Positions 43,432 through 54,703 of a stretch of DNA of 64,000 nt are shown piece after piece. Source of the stretch: Flabesymbios commensalis (Eukaryota > Annelida > Polychaeta > Terebellida > Flabelligeridae). The notes below the pieces were generated by a model, which did not search any database, was not told the DNA's origin, and worked only from the letters and a program-made list of their open reading frames with translations. A program made the position numbers and the translations under genes. Within the stretch, counting starts at the first letter, position 1, and the number at the start of each line of letters is the position of its first letter. The stretch lies in the NCBI GenBank assembly GCA_964017125.1, contig OZ024912.1, positions 84,218,976 through 84,282,975 of the forward strand. The letters run 5' to 3'.

Positions 43432-44369
43432 GGGGAGAACACCCTAAAGCGCACCCTGTTCCCTAAGCGCACCTTCTGGCTTTTTTTTAAATATTTCTGT
43501 GAAAGTTACGTCATATTGCTTCATAATTAAAGAAGATAATAACGTGTCGTGTCCTTGAACTTGTGCACTTAATAGCAAGGACTCTACACAAGCGGGAAGG
43601 ACGCATGAGAATAAAAGTTAAAATCACTCTTTTTCTTATAATTTTGTGATTGTAGATATTGTGTGATTACTTGAAGAGTATTATAGAAAACGAAAAAAAT
43701 GAAAAAACACAATGTAGACTGGCCTTTTCTTGATTAGTTAGAGCTAACAATCAGTCAACGTGAGTCAACCCTGTGATCCAAAAATCCATTTAAAAAATAA
43801 TGTCCAGTGTGCCCAAAGCGCACCCCAACTTGCTGCCAAAGCGCCCCCTCTGGTGCGCTTTGGGAGCATAGAGGTCCTTTGGGATATGAGCTTGTCCTAA
43901 AGCGCACCGCCCTGTCCATGTCAATGATTAGTCACAGCCAGTCAGTTGTATCTTGCTACTTTCCGTCAAAATGAATAAACTGGGCCTATATAGACTATAT
44001 TATATTTCATGGAAATTTAGGGTAAAAAATTAACAAAAATATTATTTTAGTTATGGTTATTCATAATCTCACTAAAATTTAATTTAATCTTGTCCCTACA
44101 TGTATCGATATAGGAGGTGCGCTTTAGGACGTATAACAACCACTGAACATTAGGGGGTGCCCTTTAAGAACACTGGGGGTGCGCTTTGGGCACAGTGCAC
44201 CCAAAGCGCCCCCTTTGCTGAAAAAAATGGCTTTATCACACGGAAAAAAATTGGAATTATATTTTATCAGAATCCGGACCACCTGCCAATATGGTCATGT
44301 TGTTTCAATCATGTTATAAAAAGATTTCCCCCATTTTAGTTAGGGGGTGCGCTTAAGGGTGTTCTCCCC
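43432..44369. mobile_element. 938-bp TIR element with TA target duplication
   Basis: Ends GGGGAGAACACCCTAAAGCG and a right end GGGTGTTCTCCCC, with TA on both outer sides, compatible with Tc1/mariner-type insertion. CAAAGCGCACC-type motifs recur inside in both orientations (near 43,815, 43,855, 43,900, 44,117, 44,180 and 44,205). No transposase frame; non-autonomous. Confidence 0.82.
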
Positions 44370-44681
44370 TAGGCGTGTTGGTCTATACTGCGGACAGTCC
44401 GGTTTTGACCGACACGAACTGGGTGAAGTTTTATTCTGAATATCAGACCATCATATAGGCCTACATAATATTGAACTGGTGACAATCTATATCATTGCTG
44501 ACATGTCTGAAGAAGGATATCCTTACCACCGATAGGCCCACCGTGGATGTACCTACTTAAATAGAAGTCGCTGTTGATCAGCGAGTAGGCTAATATTGAT
44601 AATAAACATGATAAACAACGTTATCCCCAACTAGAAAATATCACATTGGATTTGTGGGCTGCTGGTGAGTAGATCTATTAA
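44370..44681. other. No gene seen
   Basis: Unique-looking sequence between two elements. Confidence 0.4.
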
Positions 44682-44920
44682 AGGGACTGGCCCAGGCTAA
44701 AATCATAAAAAAATTGGTGATTTTATATTGGCTTCTTAATATGACCATATGATGTAAACATGTCCATAGACAGGAACTGCAAAACTGGTAAGTGCGCAGC
44801 ACAAAAATTTAAAAACTTTTGCAGTTCTAGTCTATGGACATGTTTACATCATATGGTCATATTAAGAAGCCAAAATAAAATCACCGATTTTTTTATTATT
44901 TCAGACCTGGGCATTTCCCT
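44682..44920. mobile_element. P2 palindrome with TTAA flanks
   Basis: AGGGACTGGCCCAGGCTAAA to a right end GACCTGGGCATTTCCCT; TTAA on both sides (44,678-44,681 and 44,921-44,924). Arms TGTAAACATGTCCATAGAC and complement are near-perfect. Confidence 0.88.
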
Positions 44921-44933
44921 TTAAACATCTACA

Positions 44934-45047
44934 TGATCAAACACAAGACGTGACTGTCATTCAATGTTGGTTTGATGTTGGGCCAGCGTCGTAGACGGTG
45001 GACCAACATCAAACCAACATTGGATCAACGTCTCGTGTAATGCAGGC
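44934..45047. mobile_element. P1 palindrome with mirrored private arms
   Basis: Inner arms GGTTTGATGTTGG and CCAACATCAAACC share the GATG / CATC variant. Core CCAGCGTCGTAGACGGTGG. Confidence 0.88.
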
Positions 45048-45057
45048 TTTTTGCCTG

Positions 45058-45200
45058 CATTAAAGGAGTAGTCCACTGTGTACGAACAGCTGGACACATC
45101 TGTACCCAGAAAGTACCACGTTGATTACAGAGATAGAGGCAACTGAGGTACAGCTAAAACCAGAAACATACATGGAGTGGTTCATAGCTTTAACGGGGGT
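45058..45200 (+). repeat. Dispersed repeat also at 10,183
   Basis: GGAGTAGTCCACTGTGTACG and GAGTGGTTCATAGCTTTAAC. Confidence 0.65.
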
Positions 45201-45337
45201 GTGGTCTTGTCGAGTTATTGTATTACCAGGAAACCGATGGTGGGATATTGTTGGATATTGTCCCGCCAGTGTCGTAGACAACGTAGCACACAGTCCGACT
45301 CACCAAACTTTGTATTTTCTGTGTCCCCCCCCCCAAG

Positions 45338-45430
45338 AATCACAAGACGTTGGCCAAATGCTGTTTTAATGTCATTGACGTTGGCCCAACATTGATACAA
45401 CATTGGGTAGTTGTCACGTGTTTGCTGAAC
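45338..45430. mobile_element. P1 palindrome, core shortened
   Basis: CACAAGACGTTGGCCAAATG to GTTGTCACGTGTTTGCTGA; the left core half is deleted. Confidence 0.75.
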
Positions 45431-46024
45431 CCAGCTGACACTGGACGTAAGTCGTAGACCTCCTTACTAGCCCAAGGGCCAGAAATATGAGCCCCCCTAT
45501 TGATTTTCGTAGACAGAAGATTTATAATATTATGTCCTGAGAACAATTTTACATTTTTTAAATTCTTAGAAAGGGATTTTGGAGGCTTTCAGTTGGTACG
45601 CTTGGTTGGTACTCATGCAACTGAGTTTGAGGCGTTTCGCCACAAATATAACATGAATGGGTACCTGGCTAAACCAGGCTACCCACATTGCGTGGAGCCC
45701 GGCTGCTTTGACCTCCATTTTCCCACGGCTGGCTGTGTAAAACAGACACTGACTCCGCCTAGCGATAAGACCGAGAGAGGTGTAAGGTGTATTCAGCTAG
45801 CGCGCTCTGGTGATCACAGTAGAACCATTCCGCTAGAACAATGGTGGTCAGTGTGTCAGAGCCTTGCGATATGATCAGTGTACTGCATGGGTTACTGCAG
45901 ACAAGTTTGCATTTTACCATCATAGCTGTCACCCAGAATGATTTTTGTGAGAAAGTTTATGCCAAAAGGTCATTAACATGATTAAAAACTACTTATGTAT
46001 GAAAGATGTTTTCTATTTTCTAGT
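45431..46024. other. Unassigned; one 124-residue frame
   Basis: An ATG-initiated plus-strand frame (45,500-45,874) is the longest non-repetitive frame in the central region, with moderately balanced codons and 5 cysteines, but no motif, start context or homology I recognise. I leave it unassigned. Confidence 0.3.
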
Positions 46025-46110
46025 TTTTGAATGAATTTCGCCGATTTCTCAGTCAATTATCAAACAATTTTCATGAAATTGTAGATACAATTTTCTAGTC
46101 ATGGGGCCGT
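46025..46110. mobile_element. F9 half copy
   Basis: GCCGATTTCTCAGTCAATTA and AATTTTCATGAAATTG. Confidence 0.65.
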
Positions 46111-46539
46111 TAAACAATTACGTAACGGGATGCGTTACGGAGCGTAGTCAAAGTAACGTTAAAAAGTGTTATGAAGGGGGGATGGGGTCAAAAGTCGTCC
46201 AAGCAAATGTTAGGTAAATTCAAATTTAGTAGAAACATTATGCATTATGTCTTCATATGTTGTATCTGCCTGTTGATGCATATGACGTAATGACTAACAT
46301 AAAATATTATAATAATAAAGTATTTATATATCGAATGTACGTACATAGGCAGGCATTCATATATGGAATTAATGAAGCAAACAATCAAGAATTGAATATA
46401 CATATATATATAACAATCTACGAGGCGTAGCTCATTGTCGGTGAATAAGTTGGGTCTCGTATATCGATATTTTATAAGCATGTGCTTCATATAATAGTGT
46501 TGGCAATAGTGTAACGCCAAATCCTAAGGATAATAATGC
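46111..46539. other. No gene seen
   Basis: GTTACGGAGCGTAGTCAAAG near 46,135 resembles the complement of sequence near 22,150. The rest is AT-rich. Confidence 0.4.
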
Positions 46540-46818
46540 CGGCCCCGATGGCTTATTCGTATCGACTGTGGCTTGTAACTTGGAGGTAACAGGTTCGAAT
46601 CCCGGTCGGGTCGGATATTTGTCATCGTGGTTGTGCATATACAGTGTTCCAAACTGTTCAAAGGCATGGAGTGTACAGTGCTGCCTACGGTACTGTGCAT
46701 TATAAAGAACCCTTGAAGTCATTCTAAATAAGAGTAGGGCATAGTCACGGCTTTGGGCTTCCAACTGTCTCGATATTGCCATGATTGTGCAGAAAGCGTC
46801 GTAAAGCAATATTCACTC
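46540..46818 (+). mobile_element. SINE-B, complete reference copy
   Basis: Head GGCCCCGATGGCTTATTCGT with A box TGGCTTATTCG and B box GGTTCGAATCC; body CCAAACTGTTCAAAGGCATG; tail CGATATTGCCATGATTGTGC to ATATTCACTCA. Confidence 0.92.
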
Positions 46819-47097
46819 AAAATTCACCCTAAAGATAATAAATTATACATTTTATGCTTGAACAGATTTATCCGGTAAAAATGAAAACAAACTTGCTACA
46901 TATTTTGTTTGTCATCCTCGAAGAGCTATCGAAGAATTCCACACATCGTAAAAACACAAAGCAAGGTGAATATGGTGGCCAATTTTCATTTTTTCCTGGC
47001 GCATTATACCCAAATAATAATCTATTAATAGTTTCCTTGGCAAACCTCCTAAAACTCCTTATTGTTTCTAATGTATTTGTCATTCTTATGAGTTAGG
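46819..47097. other. No gene seen
   Basis: An 80-residue plus frame shows no motif. Confidence 0.4.
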
Positions 47098-47589
47098 CTA
47101 ATACGTGTATGCCAGCAATAGTTAATTTATCCTGGTTGGACCATCCACATGTAATTTAGGCTAATACGTGTATACCATTATTAGTTCATTTGTCTAACCT
47201 GACCCATCCACGTGTAATTTAGGCTAAAACGTGTACCATTAATAGTCAATTTGTCCTTGCTGACCCCTCCACATGTAATTTAGGCTAATACGTGTATACC
47301 ATTAATAGTTAATTTGTCCTAGTTGACCCCTCAAGTGTAATTTAGACTAATGCGTGTATACCATTAATAGTTAATTTATCCTGGTTGACCCCTCCACGTG
47401 TAATTTAGGCTAATACGTGTATACCATTAATAGTTCATTTGTCCTAGTTGACCCCTCAAGTGTAATTTAGACTAATGCGTGTATACCATTAATAGTTAAT
47501 TTATCCTGGCTGACCGCTCCACGTGTAATTTAGGCTAATACGTGTACCATTATTAGTTAATTTGTCTTAGTTGATCCCTCCACGTGTAA

Positions 47590-47985
47590 TTTAGGCTAAT
47601 AACATCTTCCCGGCAGCAAGTCTTGACACGGCATGGCCGTCAGGCCAAGCCTTGCCCTATTATACATACCATCCACCTATCAGGGTAGGGAGGAATATTT
47701 AGATATTGAATATTTATTAGTTTTTCAACAAAATGTCTATTTAATGTTGGCCCGCTGTCTGCGATGTTGGCTCAACATTAAATCCAGCCCTCACGATGTG
47801 TTGGGTGAGATGTGGTGGGCTGTGTCTGCCACGTTTCTGGTGAGCTACTCGGCCAGCAGACATGTGTTCTTTAATGTAGGGCCGCTGTCATAGACAGGGG
47901 CCCCACAATAAAAACAACACTAATGCCAGAGGTCAAACTTGGGTCAAAAATAAACTTTTTTAAAAATTCCCCACTTCAATAGGCG
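47590..47985 (+). repeat. Interspersed block, copy 1, with P1 relics
   Basis: Starts ATCTTCCCGGCAGCAAGTCT. Contains P1 relics at 47,733-47,788 and 47,868-47,922, then TTCAATAGGCGGAAG. The second P1 relic is absent from copy 2. Confidence 0.85.
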
Positions 47986-48367
47986 GAAGATGGCTAATAC
48001 GTGTATACCATTAATAGTTAATTTATCCTGGCTGACCCATCCACATGTAATTTAGGCTAATAAGTGTATACCATTAATAGCTAATTTGTCCTGGCTGGAC
48101 CATCCACGTGTAATTTAGCCTAATACTTGTAAACTGTTTATAGTTAAACTGTCCTGGTTGACCACCCACGTGCAATTTAGGCTATTATGTGTACCATTAA
48201 TAGTTAATTTGTCCCGGTTGACCCCTCCACGTGTAATTTAGGCTAATACGTGTATACCATTAATAGTTAATTTTTCCTGGCTGACCGCTCCATGTGTAAT
48301 ATAGGCTAATACGTGTACCATTAATAGTTTATTTGTCCTAGTTGACCCCTCCACGTGTAATTTAGGT

Positions 48368-48735
48368 TAATAACATCTTCCCGGCAGCAAGTCTTGACAC
48401 GGCATGGACGCCAGGCCAAGCATTGCCCTATTATACATACCATCCACCTATTGGTGTAGGGAGGAAGATTTAGATATTGAATATCTATTAGTTTTTCAAT
48501 AAAATGTCTATTTGATGTTGGCCCCCTGTCTGCGACGTTGGCTCAACATTATTTCAACCCTCACACACGTGTCTGGTGAGATTTGGTGGGCTGTGTCTGC
48601 CACACTTCCGGTGAGCCACTCGTCCAGCAGACATGTGTTCTTTAAAGTCCCCACTCCAATAGGCGGATGCAACACTGTTCCAGCAAGGTCGGTCTGAGGC
48701 CTCAGGAGTAGCCGGCCTTGCGGGGGAAGGTAGCT
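48368..48735 (+). repeat. Interspersed block, copy 2
   Basis: Matches copy 1 at high identity, with one P1 relic at 48,506-48,560. Contains GTGGGCTGTGTCTGCCACAC. Followed at about 48,744-48,850 by a foreign AT-rich insert (GATAAATTTTATTTTCAATC), perhaps a LINE tail. Confidence 0.85.
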
Positions 48736-50272
48736 AATACGTGTATACCATTAGGATAAGATAGATAAATTTTATTTTCAATCGCCATGGTACAGTTAAC
48801 CATAAAACATTAGCCTGAGGCTATTCAACCGATCTGTGGTACTAAAATTTCAGTTAGGCTAATACGTGTTAATTTATCCTTGCTGACCCATCCACATGTA
48901 ATTTAGGTTAATATGTGTATACCATTAATAGTTAATTTGTCCTGGCCGACCATCGACGTGTAATTTAGGCTAATACGTGTATACCATTGATAGTTAATTT
49001 GTCCCGGTTGACCATCCACGTATAATTTATGCTAATACGTGTATACCATTTATAGTTAATTTGTCCTGGCCGACCATCCTCGTGTAATTTAGGCTAATAC
49101 GTGTATACCATTTATAGTTAATTTGTCCTGGCTGACCCCTACACATGTAATTTATGCTAATACGTGTATACCATTGATAGTTAATTTGTCCTGGTTGACC
49201 ATCCACGTATAATTCATGCTAATACGTGTATACCATTTATAGTTAATTTGTCATGGCTGACCATCCTCTTGTAATTTATGCTAATACGTGTATACCATTT
49301 ATAGTTAATTTGTCCTGGCCGACCATCCTCGTGTAATTTAGGCTAATACGTGTATACCATTTATAGTTAATTTGTCCTGGCCGACCATCGACTTGTAATT
49401 TAGGCTAATACGTGTATACCATTTATAGTTAATTTGTCCTGGTTGACCATCCACGTATAATTTATGCTAATACGTGTATACCATTGATAGTTGATTTGTC
49501 CTGGTTGACCATCCACGTGTAATTTATGCTAATACGTGTATACCATTTATAGTTAATTTGTCCTGGCCGACCATCCTTGTGTAATTTAGGCTAATACGTG
49601 TATACCATTTATAGTTAATTTGTCCCGGTTGACCATCCACGTATAATTTATGCTAATACGTGTATACCATTTATAGTTAATTTGTCCTGGCCGACCATCC
49701 TCGTGTAATTTAGGCTAATACGTGTATACCATTTATAGTTAATTTGTCCTGGCTGACCCCTACACATGTAATTTATGCTAATACGTGTATACCATTTATA
49801 GTTAATTTGTCCTGGCTGACCATCCTCTTGTAATTTATGCTAATACGTGTATACCATTTATAGTTAATTTGTCCTGGCCGACCATCCTCGTGTAATTTAG
49901 GCTAATACGTGTATACCATTTATAGTTAATTTGTCCTGGCCGACCATCGACTTGTAATTTAGGCTAATACATGTATACCATTTATAGTTAATTTGTCCTG
50001 GTTGACCATCCACGTATAATTTATGCTAATACGTGTATACCATTGATAGTTAATTTGTCCTGGTTGACCATCCACGTGTAATTTATGCTAATACGTGTAT
50101 ACCATTTATAGTTAATTTGTCCTGGCCGACCATCCTTGTGTAATTTAGGCTAATACATGTATACCATTGATAGTTAATTTGTCCTGGCCGACCATCGACT
50201 TGTAATTTAGGCTAATACGTGTGTACCATTGATAGTTAATTTGTCCTGGCTGGACCATCCACGTGTAATACA

Positions 50273-50739
50273 GGTATACATTCATTATAGTAGAAAAATG
50301 TATTGTTAATTATGTAAAATTCATATATAAATCTATTTCATGGAAAACAAAAAAATAAGCCTCAATTACTATTATTTTAATCACCTTATACCATTAATCT
50401 GTTACAATTATTTGTATATTAAATAAACATAATAAAAATGATTACATCTAAATATCAGCAAAATTGATCACAAACTTGTATTTGATTTGTACTAATTAAG
50501 TTTCGAATATCGAATTATTGTTATTCTTGTATAAAATTATTAAGGGGTTTATTATTCAATACAGTCTGGAACGAAAAAAATGTGTTCTATGTTTTCTTTT
50601 TAGCTTTACTGGATAAAGCTGTTCCATGTACATTGGCTTGTAATTTAAATATAATGCGATTGCTTTCATGATTGTTGTAATATTTTGTATTTGCATATTA
50701 ATCAAGATAATTAATATTATTCCCCTTGGATTATTTCAG
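50273..50739. other. AT-rich flank upstream of the NHL exon
   Basis: No gene. Ends with TTGGATTATTTCAG, a plausible 3' splice acceptor just before the NHL coding similarity. Confidence 0.5.
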
Positions 50740-51545
50740 ATTTGTGATCATGGCCAGTGTGACTGGTGCTGTATGTAACCAGCCTGATCAACAGACATCA
50801 GAGTCAGGAGAAATTACTAGATTCAGTGCTAGTGGTACTGATAGTGTGTATGGTATATGTCTGTACAACAATACTATCTCCGTAGTAACGTATGGTAATG
50901 CAGTCTACATGTACAGTGATAGTGGTGACTTGATGAAGAGACACACAGTGGATGGAATGGAGTACGCATGTGATGTGACGGTGATGACACAGGATGACGG
51001 TGACAAACTGATCATTGCGTCATGGTATCCACAAGGTATATATTACATTCCTGTACAGAGCGCAGGTGAGACTTGTACTCTCGGCACCGTAAAACAATAA
51101 CTTACTATCCATGGGGACTTTGTGTAAATCACAATGATAATCTGGTTGTAACTGATACAGATAATATAATCCTTCATGTGTATAACAGTTTAGAAGATGA
51201 GATCAACACGATCAAGCTGCCATCTGGTGTTGCACCGCGGTACCTGACATCAGATCCCTCTGGCGGCTACATTGTTACTGGAGACTCACATCAGATCATC
51301 TGGATTGATGAACAGGGAGCTCAGCAGAGACGTCATCAAGGCACGGCATGTGGTGTAACACTGTCTGATCTTCGTGGTGTAGTGAGAGACTCAGAGAACA
51401 GATACCTGGTTGCTGTTCAGTTTATATCTGGATCAGCGGAAGGACAAGCTGTATGTTGATACTTATAATGGTCAGGTGGTGGTGTATGACTCCTATACAG
51501 GTGTTAGTGGGAGAAAAACAAAGACTGTGCGCCAAGTCTAACTGA
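50740..51545 (+). pseudogene. NHL-repeat (TRIM-NHL-like) exon, broken
   Basis: Encodes NHL-type beta-propeller blades: SVYGICLYNNTISVVTYGN and AVYMYSDSGDLMKRHTVDGM (blade 1, about 50,840-50,960), YPWGLCVNHNDNLVVTDTDN (about 51,105-51,165), APRYLTSDPSGGYIVTGDSH with IIWIDEQGAQ (about 51,230-51,325), and LYLDQRKDKLYVDTYNGQVV (about 51,423-51,482). The frame shifts near 51,075-51,095 and again near 51,420, where roughly a blade also seems missing. A splice-acceptor-like TATTTCAG ends at about 50,739, so this looks like the terminal exon of a B-box/TRIM-NHL family gene without its RING and B-box exons. In related proteins this domain binds RNA or protein partners. Two breaks could be pseudogenisation or, less likely, assembly error. 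Confidence 0.75.
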
Positions 51546-51852
51546 GGATTTATACATTATATATTTAAGTTTGAGACGAATATAAATATGTAATTATTTC
51601 TAACCATATTTAGCCTTGTGGCTATATGCCTGTTATTTTATGCACGTCTTTCCGCAGCAGCTTTCCGTAGTGGTCACAATTATTCTGACAGCTCCGTCCT
51701 TCACATTGGTCATGATCTCACATTGGCCAGTGTTTAACCTAATTTGAGCTGTTAACAAGGAGGGTGGAGAGTCACGAGTGGTCGCAAGGTAATTTGCATA
51801 ATACTTTTTTGTAGTCAGCGTCTCTTTCCTGTGAATGTAGTCCACCATTTAT
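51546..51852. other. No gene seen
   Basis: Short minus frame of 71 residues without motif. Confidence 0.4.
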
Positions 51853-52045
51853 GTGTTGGGTATACCCAAGGAGCGCAAACTAAGTGGCCTGGAAGCCTGC
51901 CACAATGAAGTTAGGCATATGGGCAAGAACCGCGTGTTAGACCTGCTTCGAGAACGATTTTTCCGGCCCGGTATGGCGAAGGACACAGCTACTCACATTG
52001 AGCGGTGTAAGCGCTGTCTCCCAAAAAAGGCTTTACAGACTAAAA
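51853..52045 (+). mobile_element. Ty3/Gypsy integrase zinc-finger fossil
   Basis: Encodes HMGKNRVLDLLRERFFRPGM followed by IERCKRCLPKKA, the H2C2 zinc-binding domain typical of Ty3/Gypsy integrases. Only this short piece remains; no LTRs or other parts nearby. Not the same family as the 58-64 kb element, whose zinc finger differs in sequence and strand. Old, fragmentary. Confidence 0.75.
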
Positions 52046-53631
52046 GTTTATTAAAAGTTTTTAAAATAAGGTGAGGCATGTTTAAAGCCATATGCGTGTA
52101 TAAAAAGATGGGTTTTCAGATTTTGTTTGAAAGAGCTCAGTGTAGGACTTGAAGTGATATGAGTGGGCAGCTTGTTCCATAATGTGGGACCAGCCTTTTA
52201 AAAGGCTCGGTCACCGAAAGTCACAAGGTGTGTCTGTGGCTATATTGGCCGGTTCTTCATCCCTGACCGTAGATTAGACGCGACAGGGGCATAGGGTTTT
52301 ATCATTTCTGTAAGGTACACTGGTGCCAACCCATGAAGGTATTTATATACCAGAAGCAGGATTTTAAATATTAGTCCGTGGCCTATGTAAGCCGGTGGGA
52401 ACTAAATGTTTATTTTGTCTAAGGTTTATAGATGGCTTCATCTGGGTACAAGGAAGCGATTTATCTTTGGTACCAATTTTTTCTAGCTATTTTTCATAGC
52501 TATTCCCATAAATCCAATATGGCCGCCAAATATTCATATATTGGCAATATATCTGCACTGTATAAAAATATTTTCACGAATTAAAGCTCTAAAATGGGTG
52601 CTTTGACTCTAGAATTCATTCAAAAATATATTTTAATTTGATAAGGTTAATTATTAATTTAAAAAATTATGGCCGCCAAAATGTGGGAAAATATGCCGAA
52701 TTTGCCACATTTCATATATAGTTGTCAAATAATATTTAAAAAATCGGATTATATAAGTGCACATTATTTTGAACCATATCATTTCAGTTGGATGATATTA
52801 CTTTGAAAAAAAGTAAGTTGGCTTAAGTAAAATGATGGCTTAACATAATTTTTTGTCGCGGGTGGTGATTTTTAAAAGATCTTCCATGTTGAAACAGTCT
52901 ATGTTTCAGGTGTTAGATATTGGGAGACATTGCATTTGTGTACAAATTCGTGTATTTTGGCACATTGCATGTTGAATAAAAAAATATTCGTTAGAGATAT
53001 TGAATTATTTATTTTTCTCAGGTTATCGTATTGCCCATAGGACAACATTAAAACAATTCGGACCCACACAATTCATAAATTGGTTCAGAATAGCCACAAT
53101 ACACTAAATGTATAATAAATTGTATATTCACCCATATATGTACATGTATATACAAAATTGTTAACTTGTTAAGAAATCAGGTGACAATATACATGGTATG
53201 ACATACATAACTAAAATTGTGTTAAGTAGCATTGCCATAATAAACACTGGATATTTTAATTTTACAAATGACAAATTACCACTTAAAATAAAATTAAAAG
53301 GCATTGCCAAGATAACATAGGGGTCTATCATATTGTTTCCCGCACCAAAACCAGGGATAAAATAGCTATTATGTATAACATGCTAATGTCAGCATGCTAA
53401 CAGTATGTATCGTAGGTTGTTAACATGTTGTTCGTGTAGGGGCCTACACGTAGCATAGAAGGCGTCACATCATAGTTAGGAGTTTGTTTTGTGGATATAA
53501 ATCGTGCAAATTGCTCTGTTTCATATGCCATATCATGTTAAATAAATAGTATAATTAGGTCCAAAATTCACAAGCAAGTTGCTTGGGCATGGTGGGCTTT
53601 TGAGTGTTTTGGGAATGCCTAGACGGCCAGT

Positions 53632-53725
53632 ATAGGATAAAGCCCGAGGAGCTCTACATTCTTAGCTGTGAAAAGGGTCGAGGCTGCGGCAAAGCAAAGA
53701 CTGTAGAACTCCGAGGGTTTTAACT
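53632..53725. repeat. Short inverted-repeat element
   Basis: GATAAAGCCCGAGGAGCTCT and GTAGAACTCCGAGGGTTTT form inverted ends; same family as 30,048-30,119. Nested in the TIR element. Confidence 0.65.
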
Positions 53726-54504
53726 GACTTAAAACACATCTGAACACAATGAACACAATCCTTTTTAACCAAAATCTCGGTCACACCTGACTGATTATAA
53801 TATCATATATGCCTACCACGATAGGTCATTTGCTCGTCTAGATATGGCATTGTATTGAGAGGGTATGCCATTTTAATTTATTTTATGCCATCCTAATGTC
53901 ATTATATTGCATTATTACATCATATCATGTGACATTATTATGTATATTAGATTATGGTATATTACATTATGGTGTCAGTATCACAGCTATATACTAAGTA
54001 CATATATATGGTCAGTATATATTCCATTATTATATCAGGAGCGAGATAGAATAAGATACTAGAACGCTAGAATATAGAATTTAACGTCACGCTATACAAG
54101 TTTAACGTAGCATTCTAGGGCAATAAAATATAAGGATATGAGTGATAATGTTATCATAATTATGACATAATAATCACAAAACAATGTAATAAAATGTCAG
54201 GATATGATATTATCAAGTTGCTCATCAAAGATATATTTTTATTACAAGCAGGATTGGATAATTTTACAAGAAATAAAACAGCACAAACAGGTTTCGTGGG
54301 AAAAGTTTGTTATTGGACTTTATGTCCAGAGGAGAAATAGGTGACAAGAACTATATAACAGAATAAATTATTATTTGTATTCACCGTTTAATGGAATCAC
54401 ACCAGCTAATGATATGTATAGGTCAGGAAAGTTAATCAACATCACTCTGTTCCCATCAGCTATGGATATTACAGGACAAATTTGCACCTGAGCTGGTTCA
54501 GGTC

Positions 54505-54703
54505 ACCACAAACAGACGACCATATTTGGACACAAATATGCTCTAGAATGCACCATTTGAAGCCTTATATTATTTTTTTCCAGGGGAGCATGCTCCGACT
54601 CCTTTCGAGCAAATAACAGCCTGGCTGTGCCAACTGTGCTGTGTAAAAATTATTGTAAAACATCGGCGCCCCATCGTTTGTCAATTCCTAGATCCGCCAC
54701 TGG
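54505..54703 (+). mobile_element. F7 element, left end missing
   Basis: ACCATATTTGGACACAAATA, GAGCATGCTCCGACTCC and right end TAGATCCGCCACT, matching the 31.3-kb copy. Nested in the TIR element. Confidence 0.8.

Larger units (their letters stand above)
47098..50272 (+). repeat. 62-bp satellite in three blocks
   Basis: Unit TAATACGTGTATACCATTTA + TAGTTAATTTGTCCTGGCC + GACCATCCTCGTGTAATTTAGGC. Blocks at about 47,098-47,600 (8 units), 47,985-48,378 (6) and 48,853-50,272 (23). The third block shows higher-order order: variants CCACGTATAA, CCTCGTGTAA, ACACATGTAA, CCTCTTGTAA, CGACTTGTAA, CCTTGTGTAA recur in the same sequence from about 49,010 and again from about 49,632. Confidence 0.95.

Noticed and set aside
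45500-45874. 124-residue plus-strand frame
   Set aside because: Longest non-repetitive frame in the central region, but no recognisable motif, splice signals or homology; left as unassigned sequence.
46540-46620. tRNA gene suggested by A and B boxes
   Set aside because: It is the head of a dispersed SINE-B with a conserved tRNA-unrelated body; no cloverleaf with matching acceptor stem was convincing. Same for SINE-A heads at 12,285, 16,873 and 26,909.
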